A stretch of 64,000 bases of DNA from Pseudomonas sp. JAI120 (GTDB taxonomy: Bacteria > Pseudomonadota > Gammaproteobacteria > Pseudomonadales > Pseudomonadaceae), in contig NZ_JACHCZ010000004.1 in NCBI RefSeq assembly GCF_014207255.1, forward strand, positions 496,001-560,000. Direction: 5' to 3'. The translations under genes and the position numbers were made by a program. Numbering within the stretch: position 1 is the stretch's first letter; the number at the start of each line of letters is the position of its first letter. The notes beneath the pieces were generated by a model that ran no database searches, was not told the DNA's origin, and was given only the letters and a program-made list of their open reading frames with translations. Below are positions 1 to 8,486 of this stretch, one piece after another.

Positions 1-1038
1 GTTGGTCAGTGCCGGGGTGTCGGCACCCGAGCCTGGGCCTTGTCGAGCGTCACCGCTGTTGAGGCCGGAATCCAGGTACGGGAAGTCGCTGTCGCCGCTG
101 TTTTTCTGGAGGCCCAGGCCGACGGTATGGCCATCCAGGCTGTAGCTTTCCAGCAGGCTGACGGTGGACTGGTTGATGCGGCCCTTGTTTACGCCGTCGC
201 CGTACAGGCCCGCGGCGGCAAAGTCCTTGTCGCCGTCGGCGTTGCCGCCCACACCCAGGCTGCGGAACACGCGTACGTCGGTATCGATCGCACCTACCGA
301 CAAGGCGTCATGGCGCTTGGCGCCGAGGAAGAACTGCTGGTAGTAATCCTCAAGGTTGGAGTACCACAGGCTGACAGTGGTGTTCTGTATGCCGGTGTAG
401 TCCGCACCGCCAAACAGGAAGCGGTCACTTTCTTTGGTTCCACCGGCGGTGATCATGCCCTGGTCGCCGGTTTCGTTGCGGATCTTGGTCTTGAAAATAT
501 CACCGCCGGTGAAGGTGAAGTCGCTGAGGTCCTTGGACACCAGTTGCACACCGGTGTTGGTCTGCTGGTACAGGCGCCCGTCGGTGTTGGCCAGCACCGG
601 GTTGTTGCCGTACAGCGTGCCGACGCGCAGCTCATCCTTGGCAAAGCGCATCTTGAAGGTCGGGCTGAGCACGCCGAACTGGTCGGCGGATTTGCCGTTA
701 TCAAGCGGGAACATGCTGCCGGGATAGCGGCCCTGGTGATCCTTGTCGTTGAGGTCGCCACCGGAATCCAGTTTCAAGCCGTAGAACGCCTGCAGGTCCA
801 GACCGAAGCCCACCGGCCCCTCGGTGTAGCCGGACTTGAAGTTGAACTCGAAACCCTGGCCCCAATCCCGAACGCTATGGGCCTTGGCATTGCTGCCGAC
901 CACGTCACGTCCCTGCTGGTTGAGATAGCGGTTGAGCAGGGTCACGTCGGCGTGGCTGTCATCGATAAAATCCGCATGGGCGGACAGCATAAAGCTCGCC
1001 ATGGCGGCTCCCACCACAGGGCTCAAAAACGTCTTCAT
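1..1038 (-). CDS. OprD-family outer-membrane porin (3' end beyond window)
   Basis: The reading frame opens with an ATG and stays open for 346 codons to the window edge, so the C-terminus is missing. The first about 22 residues (MKTFLSPVVGAAMASFMLSA) form a Sec signal peptide. The mature start has the OprD-family pattern: an NRY-like block, then WGQGFEFNFKSGYT and VGFGLDLQAFYG, followed by alternating hydrophobic beta strands and Asp/Gly-rich turns. OprD-family proteins are 18-strand channels for basic amino acids, dipeptides or small carboxylates; the substrate cannot be told from this part. It stands alone, followed on the same strand upstream by betT and its terminator. The family is fairly sure, the subfamily not. 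Confidence 0.85.
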   Translation of the reverse strand, partial: MKTFLSPVVGAAMASFMLSAHADFIDDSHADVTLLNRYLNQQGRDVVGSNAKAHSVRDWGQGFEFNFKSGYTEGPVGFGLDLQAFYGLKLDSGGDLNDKDHQGRYPGSMFPLDNGKSADQFGVLSPTFKMRFAKDELRVGTLYGNNPVLANTDGRLYQQTNTGVQLVSKDLSDFTFTGGDIFKTKIRNETGDQGMITAGGTKESDRFLFGGADYTGIQNTTVSLWYSNLEDYYQQFFLGAKRHDALSVGAIDTDVRVFRSLGVGGNADGDKDFAAAGLYGDGVNKGRINQSTVSLLESYSLDGHTVGLGLQKNSGDSDFPYLDSGLNSGDARQGPGSGADTPALTN

Positions 1039-1155
1039 GGGTACCGGTCTCCGTCACTGTTCTGAAATGAAAGCGTCAAACGCTTCACACAATTACGCAG
1101 TGACCAGATGACAGTTACGCGTCAAAACAGCGCCTTGACGGATGAAATTAAGTTT

Positions 1156-1183
1156 AAGAAAGCCCCGTAGAACGGGGCTTTTC
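1156..1183 (-). terminator. Rho-independent terminator after betT
   Basis: Perfect stem AAGCCCCG / CGGGGCTT with a 5-nt loop. Read on the minus strand it is followed by a short T/A-rich tract just downstream of the betT stop codon. It is nearly symmetric and could also work on the plus strand. Confidence 0.75.
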
Positions 1184-1196
1184 GGGGAGTTGAGCG

Positions 1197-3197
1197 TCAG
1201 CGCACCAAGTGCAGGAACTGCAGGTGGCGCTCGTACTGGTCGAGGATGTCGTTGATGATCTGCTCCTTGGTGTAGCCCACCAGGTCGTAGTCCTGACTGC
1301 CCTCGCTCAAGTGCACTTCCGCGCGGTAGTAGCGACGATTGTTGAGCTGTTTGGAACCCATGCCGCCGCGTGCAAATGAGGGCGTGAAATAGCCGCGCAT
1401 CTGCACCTGGTACACGAACGGATGCTCTTCGCCGTGACCGATTTCCAGGCTGACGCTGTCGTTGGACGGGTCGGGCTGGGTGACGACGTTGAGGCCTTTT
1501 TCAACAAACACCGCCGTCACTTCTTCAATCGCCGGACGCACCGTGGTCTCAAGGAACCGGTACACCTCATCCCGCGACGGGAAATGCACGGCCTGGCTCA
1601 AACGCTGGCGCCAACCGCCGGTGCCTTTGCGTGAGCCCGACACCGGCGCCAGCGAATGCAACTGGGCGATCTGCTTTTGCGACTCGAGGTAGAAGGCCTT
1701 GTGCAGCCCCCACATCATCAGCAACAGGATCAGCGAGAACGGCAGCGAGGTCAGCACCACCGCCGATTTCAGCGAATCGATGCTGCCGGCAAACAGCAGC
1801 GCACTGGTGACCAGTGCCGTCATCGCGCCCCAGAACACCCGCAGCCATTTCGGTCCGTCTTCGTCGGCGTTGCCGCCCTTGGACGACAGGGTAGAGAGCA
1901 CCACGGTGCCGGAGTCGGCCGACGTGACGAAGAACACGAAGCTGATAAACACCGTGACCGCGATCACGGTTTTGCTCCACGGGTAGGTTTCCAGCAGCAG
2001 GTAAAGGCTCATCGATGGGTCATCGATGGCCGACTGACCGAGTGCGGTCATGCCGTGGTTGAGCACCTGGTCGATGGCGCTGTTGCCGAAAATCGACATC
2101 CACGCCAGGGTGAAGCCCAGCGGGATCAGCAGCACGCCGAACACGAATTCGCGGATGGTCCGGCCACGGGAAATGCGTGCGATAAACAGGCCCACGAACG
2201 GCGACCATGCGATCCACCAGGCCCAGTAGAACACCGTCCAGCCGCCCAGCCAGTCGCTCGGTTTGTCGTAGGCGTACACATCGAAACTCTTGGTCGGCAA
2301 TGCGCCCAGGTAGTCACCGATGTTCTGGATCAGGGTGTTGAGCAAGTGCTGGGTGGGCCCGGCGAACAACACGAACAGCAGCAGCGCGCAGGCCAGCAGC
2401 ATGTTGATGTCGGACATCACCCGCACGCCCTTGTCGACGCCGGCGACGGCGACCAGGATCGCCGCGCCCATCATCAAGGTGATCAAGCCGACCTGGATCC
2501 ACTGGGTGTGGGCAATGCCGAACAGGTAGTCGAGGCCGGAATTGAGGTGCAGCACGCCGAAGCCCATGTCGGCACCGAGGCCGAACACCGTGGCAATGAT
2601 GCCGAAGCCATCCACCGCATAGCCGATAGGGCCGTTGATGCGCTTGCCGATCAGCGGGTACAGCGCCGAGCGCAACGCCAGCGGCAGGTTATGCCGGTAG
2701 GCGAAATACGCCAGCGCCATGCCGACAAAGGCAAACACGCCCCAGCCGTGCAGGCCCCAGTGCAGGAACAGCACCTGCATGGCCTGGCGTGCAGCGTCGG
2801 CATTCATGGCCTCGCCCTGGGGCGGTTGCACCAGGTGCGTCAGCGGCTCGGACACGCAGAAGAAGAACAGCGTGATGCTGATCCCGGCGGCGAACAGCAT
2901 GCCGGCCCAGGACAGGTAACTGAATTCGGGCTCGTCGTGGTCGGCACCGAGTTTTATCTTGCCGTAGCCCGATAGCGCGGTGACCACCACGAAGACCAGA
3001 TACAGGGTCATCGCCAGCATGTAGTACCAGCCGACCGTGTTGGCCGCCCAGTTTTGCGCCGCCAGCAGCCAGGCACCGGCCTGTTGCGGGATGACGATGA
3101 CAGTGATGCCGAACAGCAAAATGAAGGTAGCGGCAAAGTAGAAAACCGGCGCGTTCATGCGCACCAGGCCGCTGGATGGGGTGGACGATGCACTCAT
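1197..3197 (-). CDS. betT: BCCT-family choline transporter BetT
   Basis: A 666-residue secondary transporter with about 12 membrane helices in the first 500 residues and a long soluble C-terminal tail, as in BetT-type high-affinity choline:proton symporters (shorter BCCT members lack this tail). The BCCT signature region is visible as WTVFYWAWWIAWSPFVGLFIARISRGRTIREF around residues 310-340, with the Trp cluster that forms the quaternary-ammonium aromatic box. It imports choline as a precursor of the osmoprotectant glycine betaine. It is a single gene with its own terminator and a palindromic operator upstream; betIBA are not in the window. The start ATG gives MSASSTPSSG; an internal ATG before NAPVFYF is possible. 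Confidence 0.9.
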   Translation of the reverse strand: MSASSTPSSGLVRMNAPVFYFAATFILLFGITVIVIPQQAGAWLLAAQNWAANTVGWYYMLAMTLYLVFVVVTALSGYGKIKLGADHDEPEFSYLSWAGMLFAAGISITLFFFCVSEPLTHLVQPPQGEAMNADAARQAMQVLFLHWGLHGWGVFAFVGMALAYFAYRHNLPLALRSALYPLIGKRINGPIGYAVDGFGIIATVFGLGADMGFGVLHLNSGLDYLFGIAHTQWIQVGLITLMMGAAILVAVAGVDKGVRVMSDINMLLACALLLFVLFAGPTQHLLNTLIQNIGDYLGALPTKSFDVYAYDKPSDWLGGWTVFYWAWWIAWSPFVGLFIARISRGRTIREFVFGVLLIPLGFTLAWMSIFGNSAIDQVLNHGMTALGQSAIDDPSMSLYLLLETYPWSKTVIAVTVFISFVFFVTSADSGTVVLSTLSSKGGNADEDGPKWLRVFWGAMTALVTSALLFAGSIDSLKSAVVLTSLPFSLILLLMMWGLHKAFYLESQKQIAQLHSLAPVSGSRKGTGGWRQRLSQAVHFPSRDEVYRFLETTVRPAIEEVTAVFVEKGLNVVTQPDPSNDSVSLEIGHGEEHPFVYQVQMRGYFTPSFARGGMGSKQLNNRRYYRAEVHLSEGSQDYDLVGYTKEQIINDILDQYERHLQFLHLVR

Positions 3198-3290
3198 GAA
3201 AGGTGCACCCCGAGGGTGAGGGATGTGGCTGTATAAAACGGACTCAGCAAAGGTAAGCCTCCTGTTGTGAGCGGGCAGCGAACCACCGGG

Positions 3291-3318
3291 TTTAACTTGA
3301 ACAAGCGTTCAAGTTAAA
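3291..3318. promoter_or_regulatory. Palindromic operator, BetI (TetR)-like, upstream of betT
   Basis: A perfect 12-bp inverted repeat: TTTAACTTGAAC, 4-nt spacer AAGC, GTTCAAGTTAAA. It lies about 95 bp upstream of the betT start. The core TTGAAC-N4-GTTCAA has the form of operators of the TetR-family choline sensor BetI. The palindrome is direct observation; the assignment to BetI is inference from the downstream gene. Confidence 0.65.
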
Positions 3319-3433
3319 CATAAATAGGCGGTTTGGGACTAATCGCAGGGCTGAGTGGTATGACGGGTGAGCAAAGGAAATCGTTCAGCGACTGCTGAAT
3401 GAAATACGGCCTCCGCGTAGAATGCCGTCAAAC

Positions 3434-3522
3434 TGTGGGAGGGGGCTTGCTCCCGATAGCGGTCTGTCAGTCACAGATGCACTGGCTGAACCACCGCCAT
3501 CGGGAGCAAGCCCCCACCCACA
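3434..3522. repeat. REP doublet (facing pair)
   Basis: Two inverted copies of the TGTGGGAGGGGGCTTGCTCC-type repeat separated by about 40 bp, in the gap between betT and the acetyltransferase gene. Together with the betT promoter region this accounts for the 344-bp gap; I see no gene in it. Confidence 0.9.
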
Positions 3523-3541
3523 GGTGACCGGTGCAGGTTGT

Positions 3542-4468
3542 CTACTTCTGCGCCCCATCATCATGCTGCAAATTCGCCTGCGTAATATTCGCCCCCGCCG
3601 GCACACTGCGCGTCAGCCATACATTGCCGCCAATGGTCGACCCCTTGCCGATGGTGATGCGCCCGAGAATCGTCGCCCCGGCATAGATCACCACGTCATC
3701 CTCGACAATCGGATGGCGCGCGTGGCCCTTCTGCAGTTGCCCATCCTCATCCGCCGGGAAGCGCTTGGCCCCCAACGTGACCGCCTGATAGATGCGCACC
3801 CGCTCGCCGATGATCGCGGTTTCGCCGATCACCACGCCCGTCCCGTGGTCGATAAAGAAGCTCGGCCCGATCTGCGCGCCGGGGTGGATATCGATACCGG
3901 TGGCCGAGTGGGCGATTTCTGCGCTGATCCGCGCCAGCAGCGGCAAGCCGGCGCGGTACAGGTGGTGGGCCAGGCGATGGTGAATCACCGCGAGAATCCC
4001 CGGGTAGCACAGCAGCACTTCATCCACACTGCGTGCGGCCGGGTCGCCGTGGTAGGCAGCGAGTACGTCGGTGTCCAGCAGGCTGCGCAAGGACGGCAAG
4101 GCCAGGGCGAAATCCTGGATCAGCCGGATGGCATGGGCGTCGATCTGGCTGTCATCCTGGCCGCCCTGGCGCGCGGCATAACGCAACTCCAGACGCGCCT
4201 GGGCCAGCAAGGCATTCAGCGCGACGTCTAGGGTATGGCCGACATAGAAATCTTCACTTTCTTCACGCAAGTCCGCCGGCCCCAGGCGCATCGGAAACAG
4301 CGCACCACACAGGGCTTCGAGAATCTGCGCAACGGCTTCACGGGACGGCAATTCACGGCCGCCATGCTCGCCGCTCAAACGGCCATTGCGCGTTCGCCAC
4401 TGGTCACGGGCGTCGCGCAGTTGGCTGACGATGGTCTGTAATTGCCAATGGCTGGAACGCTCACTCAC
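3542..4468 (-). CDS. epsC: Serine O-acetyltransferase, EpsC type
   Basis: Transfers acetyl from acetyl-CoA to L-serine to give O-acetylserine, the cysteine precursor. The N-terminal two thirds are helical; the C-terminal third is a left-handed beta-helix with the CysE-family block GIDIHPGAQIG, then DHGTGVVIGETA and VTLGAKRF. I chose a GTG start (VSERSSHWQL) because AGGAG lies 8 nt before it, giving 308 residues; an ATG nine codons upstream (MAITSG) has no comparable site. The gene is divergent from a D-cysteine desulfhydrase and close to cystine uptake genes, which fits a second, sulfur-limitation acetyltransferase beside a housekeeping CysE. The symbol follows common usage for this subfamily. 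Confidence 0.85.
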   Translation of the reverse strand: MSERSSHWQLQTIVSQLRDARDQWRTRNGRLSGEHGGRELPSREAVAQILEALCGALFPMRLGPADLREESEDFYVGHTLDVALNALLAQARLELRYAARQGGQDDSQIDAHAIRLIQDFALALPSLRSLLDTDVLAAYHGDPAARSVDEVLLCYPGILAVIHHRLAHHLYRAGLPLLARISAEIAHSATGIDIHPGAQIGPSFFIDHGTGVVIGETAIIGERVRIYQAVTLGAKRFPADEDGQLQKGHARHPIVEDDVVIYAGATILGRITIGKGSTIGGNVWLTRSVPAGANITQANLQHDDGAQK

Positions 4469-4634
4469 GGTATTCACTCCTGACGTAATGGCCATCACTT
4501 TACGGTATGCACCCTGACCGCCCTTAAGAACCAATGGTGTGATGCTAAGAACCATCGGGCATAAGCGATTGACGGTTGCCCGATGAAAAGTGCCTGCCTA
4601 TAGTCCCTCCATCCCTTAGCCACCGTGCGTAGCC
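4469..4634. promoter_or_regulatory. Divergent promoter region with TAAGAACCA direct repeats
   Basis: Between the acetyltransferase and the desulfhydrase genes lie two direct copies of TAAGAACCA (4525-4533 and 4546-4554), 21 bp apart, that is two helical turns, and a related ATAAGCGATT element 16 bp further on. Regularly phased half-sites of this kind are what a LysR-type activator such as CysB would use. The repeats are observed; the regulator is inferred. Confidence 0.45.
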
Positions 4635-5630
4635 ATGATCAAGCAACAGCTCGACCGTTTTAACCGCCTGGAACTGCTTGGCGGTGCCACCGCCCTGGAA
4701 AAACTCGAACGGCTGTCGACCTGGTTGGGACGCGACATCTACGTCAAGCGCGACGACACCACGCCACTGGCCATGGGCGGCAACAAGCTGCGCAAACTCG
4801 AATACCTGGCGGCCGATGCCATCGCTCAGGGCGCCGATACCCTGGTGACCGCCGGCGCGATCCAATCCAACCACGTACGCCAGACCGCCGCCCTCGCCGC
4901 CAGGCTCGGCCTGGGCTGCGTCGCCCTGCTGGAAAACCCCACCGACACCGAAGACCCCAACTACCTGGGCAACGGCAACCGCCTGCTGCTGGAGCTGTTC
5001 GACGCCAAGGTAGAGTTGGTGGAAAACCTCGACAACGTCGACGACCAACTCAACGCCCTCGCCGATCGCCTGCGCAGCAACGGCAAGAAGCCGTACCTTG
5101 TGCCCATCGGCGGCTCCAATGCCCTCGGCGCCCTCGGTTATGTGCGCGCCGGGCTGGAGCTGGCCGGGCAGATCGAAGACAGCGGCATCGAATTCGCCGC
5201 CGTGGTGCTGGCCTCCGGCAGCGCCGGTACCCACAGCGGCCTGGCCCTGGCCTTGAGTGAAGTACTGCCGCAACTGCCCGTGATCGGCATCACCGTATCG
5301 CGCACTGAAGAAGCGCAGTTTCCGAAAGTACAGGGCCTGGCCGAACGCACGGCCGAGTTGCTCGGCGTGAACATCCCCGAGGCGTTCAAGGTGATCCTGT
5401 GGGACGAATATTTCGGCCCCCGTTATGGCGAACCGAACGCCGGCACCCTTTCAGCGGTCAAGCTATTGGCGAGCCAGGAAGGCCTGCTGCTGGACCCGGT
5501 CTACACTGGCAAGGCCATGGCCGGCTTGCTCGACGGTATCGGCCGCCAGCGCTTTGAAGATGGCCCGATTATTTTCCTGCATACCGGTGGGGCACCGGCG
5601 TTGTTTGCCTATGACTCGGTTTTCAACTGA
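4635..5630 (+). CDS. dcyD: D-cysteine desulfhydrase
   Basis: A 331-residue PLP enzyme of the ACC deaminase/D-cysteine desulfhydrase family, close to the usual length (about 330). The PLP lysine is K51 in the block PLAMGGNKLRKLEY, and the SNHVRQTAALAARLGLGC segment follows. It would convert D-cysteine to pyruvate, sulfide and ammonia in the cytoplasm, supplying sulfide to cysteine synthesis. Its neighbours are a divergent serine acetyltransferase and, downstream, the cystine/cysteine ABC transporter, the same partnership as dcyD with fliY-yecSC in enterics. ACC deaminase is the alternative, but the context favours D-cysteine. Confidence 0.88.
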   Translation: MIKQQLDRFNRLELLGGATALEKLERLSTWLGRDIYVKRDDTTPLAMGGNKLRKLEYLAADAIAQGADTLVTAGAIQSNHVRQTAALAARLGLGCVALLENPTDTEDPNYLGNGNRLLLELFDAKVELVENLDNVDDQLNALADRLRSNGKKPYLVPIGGSNALGALGYVRAGLELAGQIEDSGIEFAAVVLASGSAGTHSGLALALSEVLPQLPVIGITVSRTEEAQFPKVQGLAERTAELLGVNIPEAFKVILWDEYFGPRYGEPNAGTLSAVKLLASQEGLLLDPVYTGKAMAGLLDGIGRQRFEDGPIIFLHTGGAPALFAYDSVFN

Positions 5631-5644
5631 ATAAACGCGGGCTA

Positions 5645-5736
5645 AATGTGGGAGGGGCTTGCCCCCGATAGCAGAGTGTCAGCCAGCTCACCTGTTACTG
5701 ATACACCGCTATCGGGGGCAAGCCCCCTCCCACATT
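5645..5736. repeat. REP doublet (facing pair)
   Basis: Inverted pair of the TGTGGGAGGGGCTTGCCCCC kind flanking about 45 bp, directly after the desulfhydrase stop. Confidence 0.9.
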
Positions 5737-5744
5737 AGACTCAA

Positions 5745-5800
5745 CACATATTCAAAAATAGAATATCAATTAAGATTTATATTGTTTTCAAGTCTTAAAC
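5745..5800 (+). promoter_or_regulatory. AT-rich promoter region of the cystine transporter operon
   Basis: A sharply AT-rich stretch (AAAATAGAATATCAATTAAG and on) in otherwise GC-rich DNA, 110-160 bp before tcyJ. It resembles the AT-rich upstream regions of the other sulfur genes here. No exact -10/-35 pair is asserted. Confidence 0.4.
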
Positions 5801-5908
5801 CCCGGCTTTATCATCGCGCCGTAGACGAAGACGCGCTACGCGCTTTAAGGCAGGATACGACTACTGCGTCACCTGCTTCGCTCAACATAAAAAACACAGG
5901 GGCTCTTC

Positions 5909-6703
5909 ATGACTATTTCTGTATTCCGTCGCACGTTGCTGGTTGGCACTTTGGGTCTGGCTCTCGGCGCCGGTTGGCTGGGCCAGGCGGTTGCCGGCGA
6001 GCAACTGGGCAACATCAAAAAGGCCGGCGAGATCAAAATCGGCCTGGAAGGCACCTACCCGCCGTTCAGCTTCGTCGATGAAAGCGGCAAGCTCAGCGGT
6101 TTCGAAGTCGAGCTGTCCGAAGCCCTGGCCAAAGAGCTGGGCGTGAAGGTCAAGCTCCAGGCCACACCATGGGACGGCATCCTCGCGGCCCTGGAATCCA
6201 AGCGCCTGGACGCGGTGGTCAACCAAGTCACCATCTCTGAAGAGCGCAAGAAGAAGTACGACTTCTCCACGCCCTACACCGTGTCCGGTATTCAGGCGCT
6301 GGTGCTGAAAAAGAACGTCGACACCATCAAGACCGCCGACGACCTGGCCGGCAAGAAAGTCGGGGTAGGCCTGGGCACCAACTACGAACAATGGCTCAAG
6401 GACAACCAACCCAAAGCCATTATCAAGACCTATAACGATGACCCGACCAAGTTCCAGGACCTGCGCATCGGCCGTATCGACGCCATCCTGATCGACCGCC
6501 TGGCTGCGCTGGAATACGCCAAGAAAGCCCCGGACACCGCCGCTGCCGGCGACGCCTTCTCCCGCCAGGAAGCCGGTATCGCCCTGCGCAAAGGCGAGCC
6601 CGAGCTGCTTGAAGCGGTGAACAAGGCCCTCGACAAGCTGCGCGCCGACGGCACCTTGAAGAAGCTGTCCGAGAAGTACTTCAACGCCGACGTCACTCAA
6701 TAA
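5909..6703 (+). CDS. tcyJ: Cystine/cysteine ABC transporter, periplasmic binding protein
   Basis: A 264-residue solute-binding protein of family 3. A signal peptide covers about residues 1-29 (twin-Arg-free, ending AVAGE). The mature domain begins with KAGEIKIGLEGTYPPFSFVDESGKLSGFEVELSEALAKELG, the classic amino-acid-binding start, and contains DGILAALESKRLDAVVNQVTISEERKKKYDFS. It matches the FliY/TcyJ cystine-binding proteins in length and in order. The stop codon overlaps the permease start by one base (TAATG), so the three genes form an operon. Likely induced by sulfur limitation. Confidence 0.88.
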   Translation: MTISVFRRTLLVGTLGLALGAGWLGQAVAGEQLGNIKKAGEIKIGLEGTYPPFSFVDESGKLSGFEVELSEALAKELGVKVKLQATPWDGILAALESKRLDAVVNQVTISEERKKKYDFSTPYTVSGIQALVLKKNVDTIKTADDLAGKKVGVGLGTNYEQWLKDNQPKAIIKTYNDDPTKFQDLRIGRIDAILIDRLAALEYAKKAPDTAAAGDAFSRQEAGIALRKGEPELLEAVNKALDKLRADGTLKKLSEKYFNADVTQ

Positions 6704-7368
6704 TGGAAGCAGGTTTCCAACTCGCGCTGGACTCCGCGCCCTTTTTGCTCAAGGGCGCGTATTACACGGTGATTCTCAGCCTTGGCGGGATGTTTTTCGG
6801 CTTGCTGCTGGGCTTCGGCCTGGCCTTGATGCGGCTGTCGCGCTTCAAGCTGCTGAGCTGGACAGCCCGCGTCTACGTGTCGTTCTTTCGCGGCACGCCC
6901 TTGCTGGTACAGCTGTTCCTGATCTACTACGGCTTGCCGCAAGTGGGCATCGAGCTGGATCCGATCCCGGCCGCCATGATCGGCTTTTCGCTGAACATGG
7001 CCGCCTACGCCTGTGAAATCCTGCGGGCCGCCATCGCTTCCATCGAGCGTGGCCAGTGGGAGGCCGCCGCCAGTATCGGCATGACCCGTGCGCAGACTCT
7101 ACGCCGGGCCATCCTGCCGCAGGCGATGCGCACCGCCCTGCCACCTTTGGGCAACAGCTTTATTTCGCTGGTCAAGGACACCGCGCTGGCCGCCACCATC
7201 CAGGTGCCAGAGCTGTTCCGCCAGGCTCAACTGGTGTCTGCGCGCACCTTCGAAATTTTCACCATGTATCTGTCCGCCGCCCTGATCTACTGGGTACTGG
7301 CAAGCATCCTGGCGCATTTCCAAAACCGCCTGGAAGACCGGGTCAACCGGCATGACCTGGAGTCTTGA
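6703..7368 (+). CDS. tcyL: Cystine/cysteine ABC transporter, permease
   Basis: A 221-residue inner-membrane permease of the HisM/HisQ type with about five membrane helices. The conserved cytoplasmic loop that contacts the ATPase is visible as EAAASIGMTRAQTLRRAILPQAMRTALPPLGN around residues 125-155. It overlaps the preceding gene by one base and is followed 3 bp later by the ATPase gene. It forms the channel of the cystine importer; as in TcyJLN of enterics only one permease gene is present, so it should act as a homodimer. Confidence 0.88.
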   Translation: MEAGFQLALDSAPFLLKGAYYTVILSLGGMFFGLLLGFGLALMRLSRFKLLSWTARVYVSFFRGTPLLVQLFLIYYGLPQVGIELDPIPAAMIGFSLNMAAYACEILRAAIASIERGQWEAAASIGMTRAQTLRRAILPQAMRTALPPLGNSFISLVKDTALAATIQVPELFRQAQLVSARTFEIFTMYLSAALIYWVLASILAHFQNRLEDRVNRHDLES

Positions 7369-7371
7369 AGC

Positions 7372-8118
7372 ATGATCGTGGTTGAAAAACTGACCAAGCA
7401 ATTCAACGGTCAGGTGGTACTCAACGGCATCGACCTGGAGGTCAAGGAAGGCGAAGTCGTCGCCATCATCGGCCCCAGCGGTTCCGGCAAGACCACCTTC
7501 CTGCGCTGCCTGAATTTCCTCGAAGAGCCCACCAGCGGCCGTATCAAGGTGGGCGACATCCAGATCGACGGCAGCAAACCGCTCAACCAGCAACAAGGCC
7601 TGGTACGGCGCCTGCGCCAGCACGTGGGTTTTGTGTTCCAGAACTTCAACCTGTTCCCCCACCGCACGGCGCTGGAAAACGTCATCGAAGGGCCGACCGT
7701 GGTCAAGAAGATGCCGCGTGAAGAGGCTATCGCCTTGGGGCGCAAGTTGCTGGCCAGGGTCGGCCTGGCGGGCAAGGAAGACGCCTACCCACGGCGTCTT
7801 TCCGGCGGCCAGCAACAGCGCGTGGCGATTGCCCGCGCGCTGGCCATGGAGCCGGAGGTGATCCTCTTCGACGAACCCACCTCGGCGCTGGACCCGGAGC
7901 TGGTCGGCGAAGTACTGGCAACCATCCGCAGCCTCGCCGAAGAAAACCGCACCATGGTCATCGTCACCCACGAAATGAGCTTTGCCCGCGATGTCGCCAA
8001 CCGGGTGATCTTCTTCGACAAGGGTGTGATCGTGGAGCAAGGCGAAGCCAAGGCGTTGTTCGCCAACCCCAAGGAGGAACGCACCCGGCAGTTCCTGAGC
8101 AAATTCCTGGCCCACTGA
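7372..8118 (+). CDS. tcyN: Cystine/cysteine ABC transporter, ATP-binding protein
   Basis: A 248-residue ABC ATPase of the polar amino acid group. Walker A is GPSGSGKTT (about residues 35-43), the signature is LSGGQQQR, Walker B is VILFDEP and the switch His is in IVTHEM. It powers the TcyJL importer and is the last gene of the operon. The length is that of full single-domain members with no extra regulatory domain. Confidence 0.9.
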   Translation: MIVVEKLTKQFNGQVVLNGIDLEVKEGEVVAIIGPSGSGKTTFLRCLNFLEEPTSGRIKVGDIQIDGSKPLNQQQGLVRRLRQHVGFVFQNFNLFPHRTALENVIEGPTVVKKMPREEAIALGRKLLARVGLAGKEDAYPRRLSGGQQQRVAIARALAMEPEVILFDEPTSALDPELVGEVLATIRSLAEENRTMVIVTHEMSFARDVANRVIFFDKGVIVEQGEAKALFANPKEERTRQFLSKFLAH

Positions 8119-8127
8119 GATCCACCT

Positions 8128-8227
8128 GCAGGTGCTGGCTTACCAACGAAAATCGTCAACGATAACGTGTTTAGCCGAATTAACCGTGTCGTCTGGACGT
8201 TCTTCGCTGGCAAGCCAGCTCCTACAG
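8128..8227. repeat. Degenerate REP pair
   Basis: CTTCGCTGGCAAGCCAGCTC at 8202-8221 has an imperfect inverted partner at about 8128-8151 (four mismatches). The rest of the 368-bp gap to the next gene shows nothing I recognise apart from a ribosome binding site. Confidence 0.6.
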
Positions 8228-8486
8228 GAACGCCTCGTTCCACCGAGTAAATCTCCCCACCACTCCCCCCTTAAAATCCCCCGCCCAGTCAGACCCTTCT
8301 GAATCTGCGCCAACCCGCCGTTTAGCCTTTTGCCTCCATTGACGCTCCTTGGCCAACCCTCTTATCTAGCGTCCAGAGGATTGGATCCTATCCCGGCTAT
8401 TCACCGAATCGTTCTTTTCGGACCCAGCGCGCACCCGCGCCAAGGGCCCGGAACGGTTGCTGCTGGCTGCATCAAGGAGATTACTT

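Noticed and set aside
40..1065. Long plus-strand frame of 341 codons at the left edge
   Set aside because: It is the shadow of the OprD-type gene on the minus strand, which has a signal peptide and porin blocks; the plus-strand product is low-complexity Val/Ala/Gly/Gln.
1656..2975. Plus-strand frame of 439 codons inside betT
   Set aside because: Gln/His/Arg-rich product antisense to a clear transporter, with no binding site; codon-position shadow typical of high GC.
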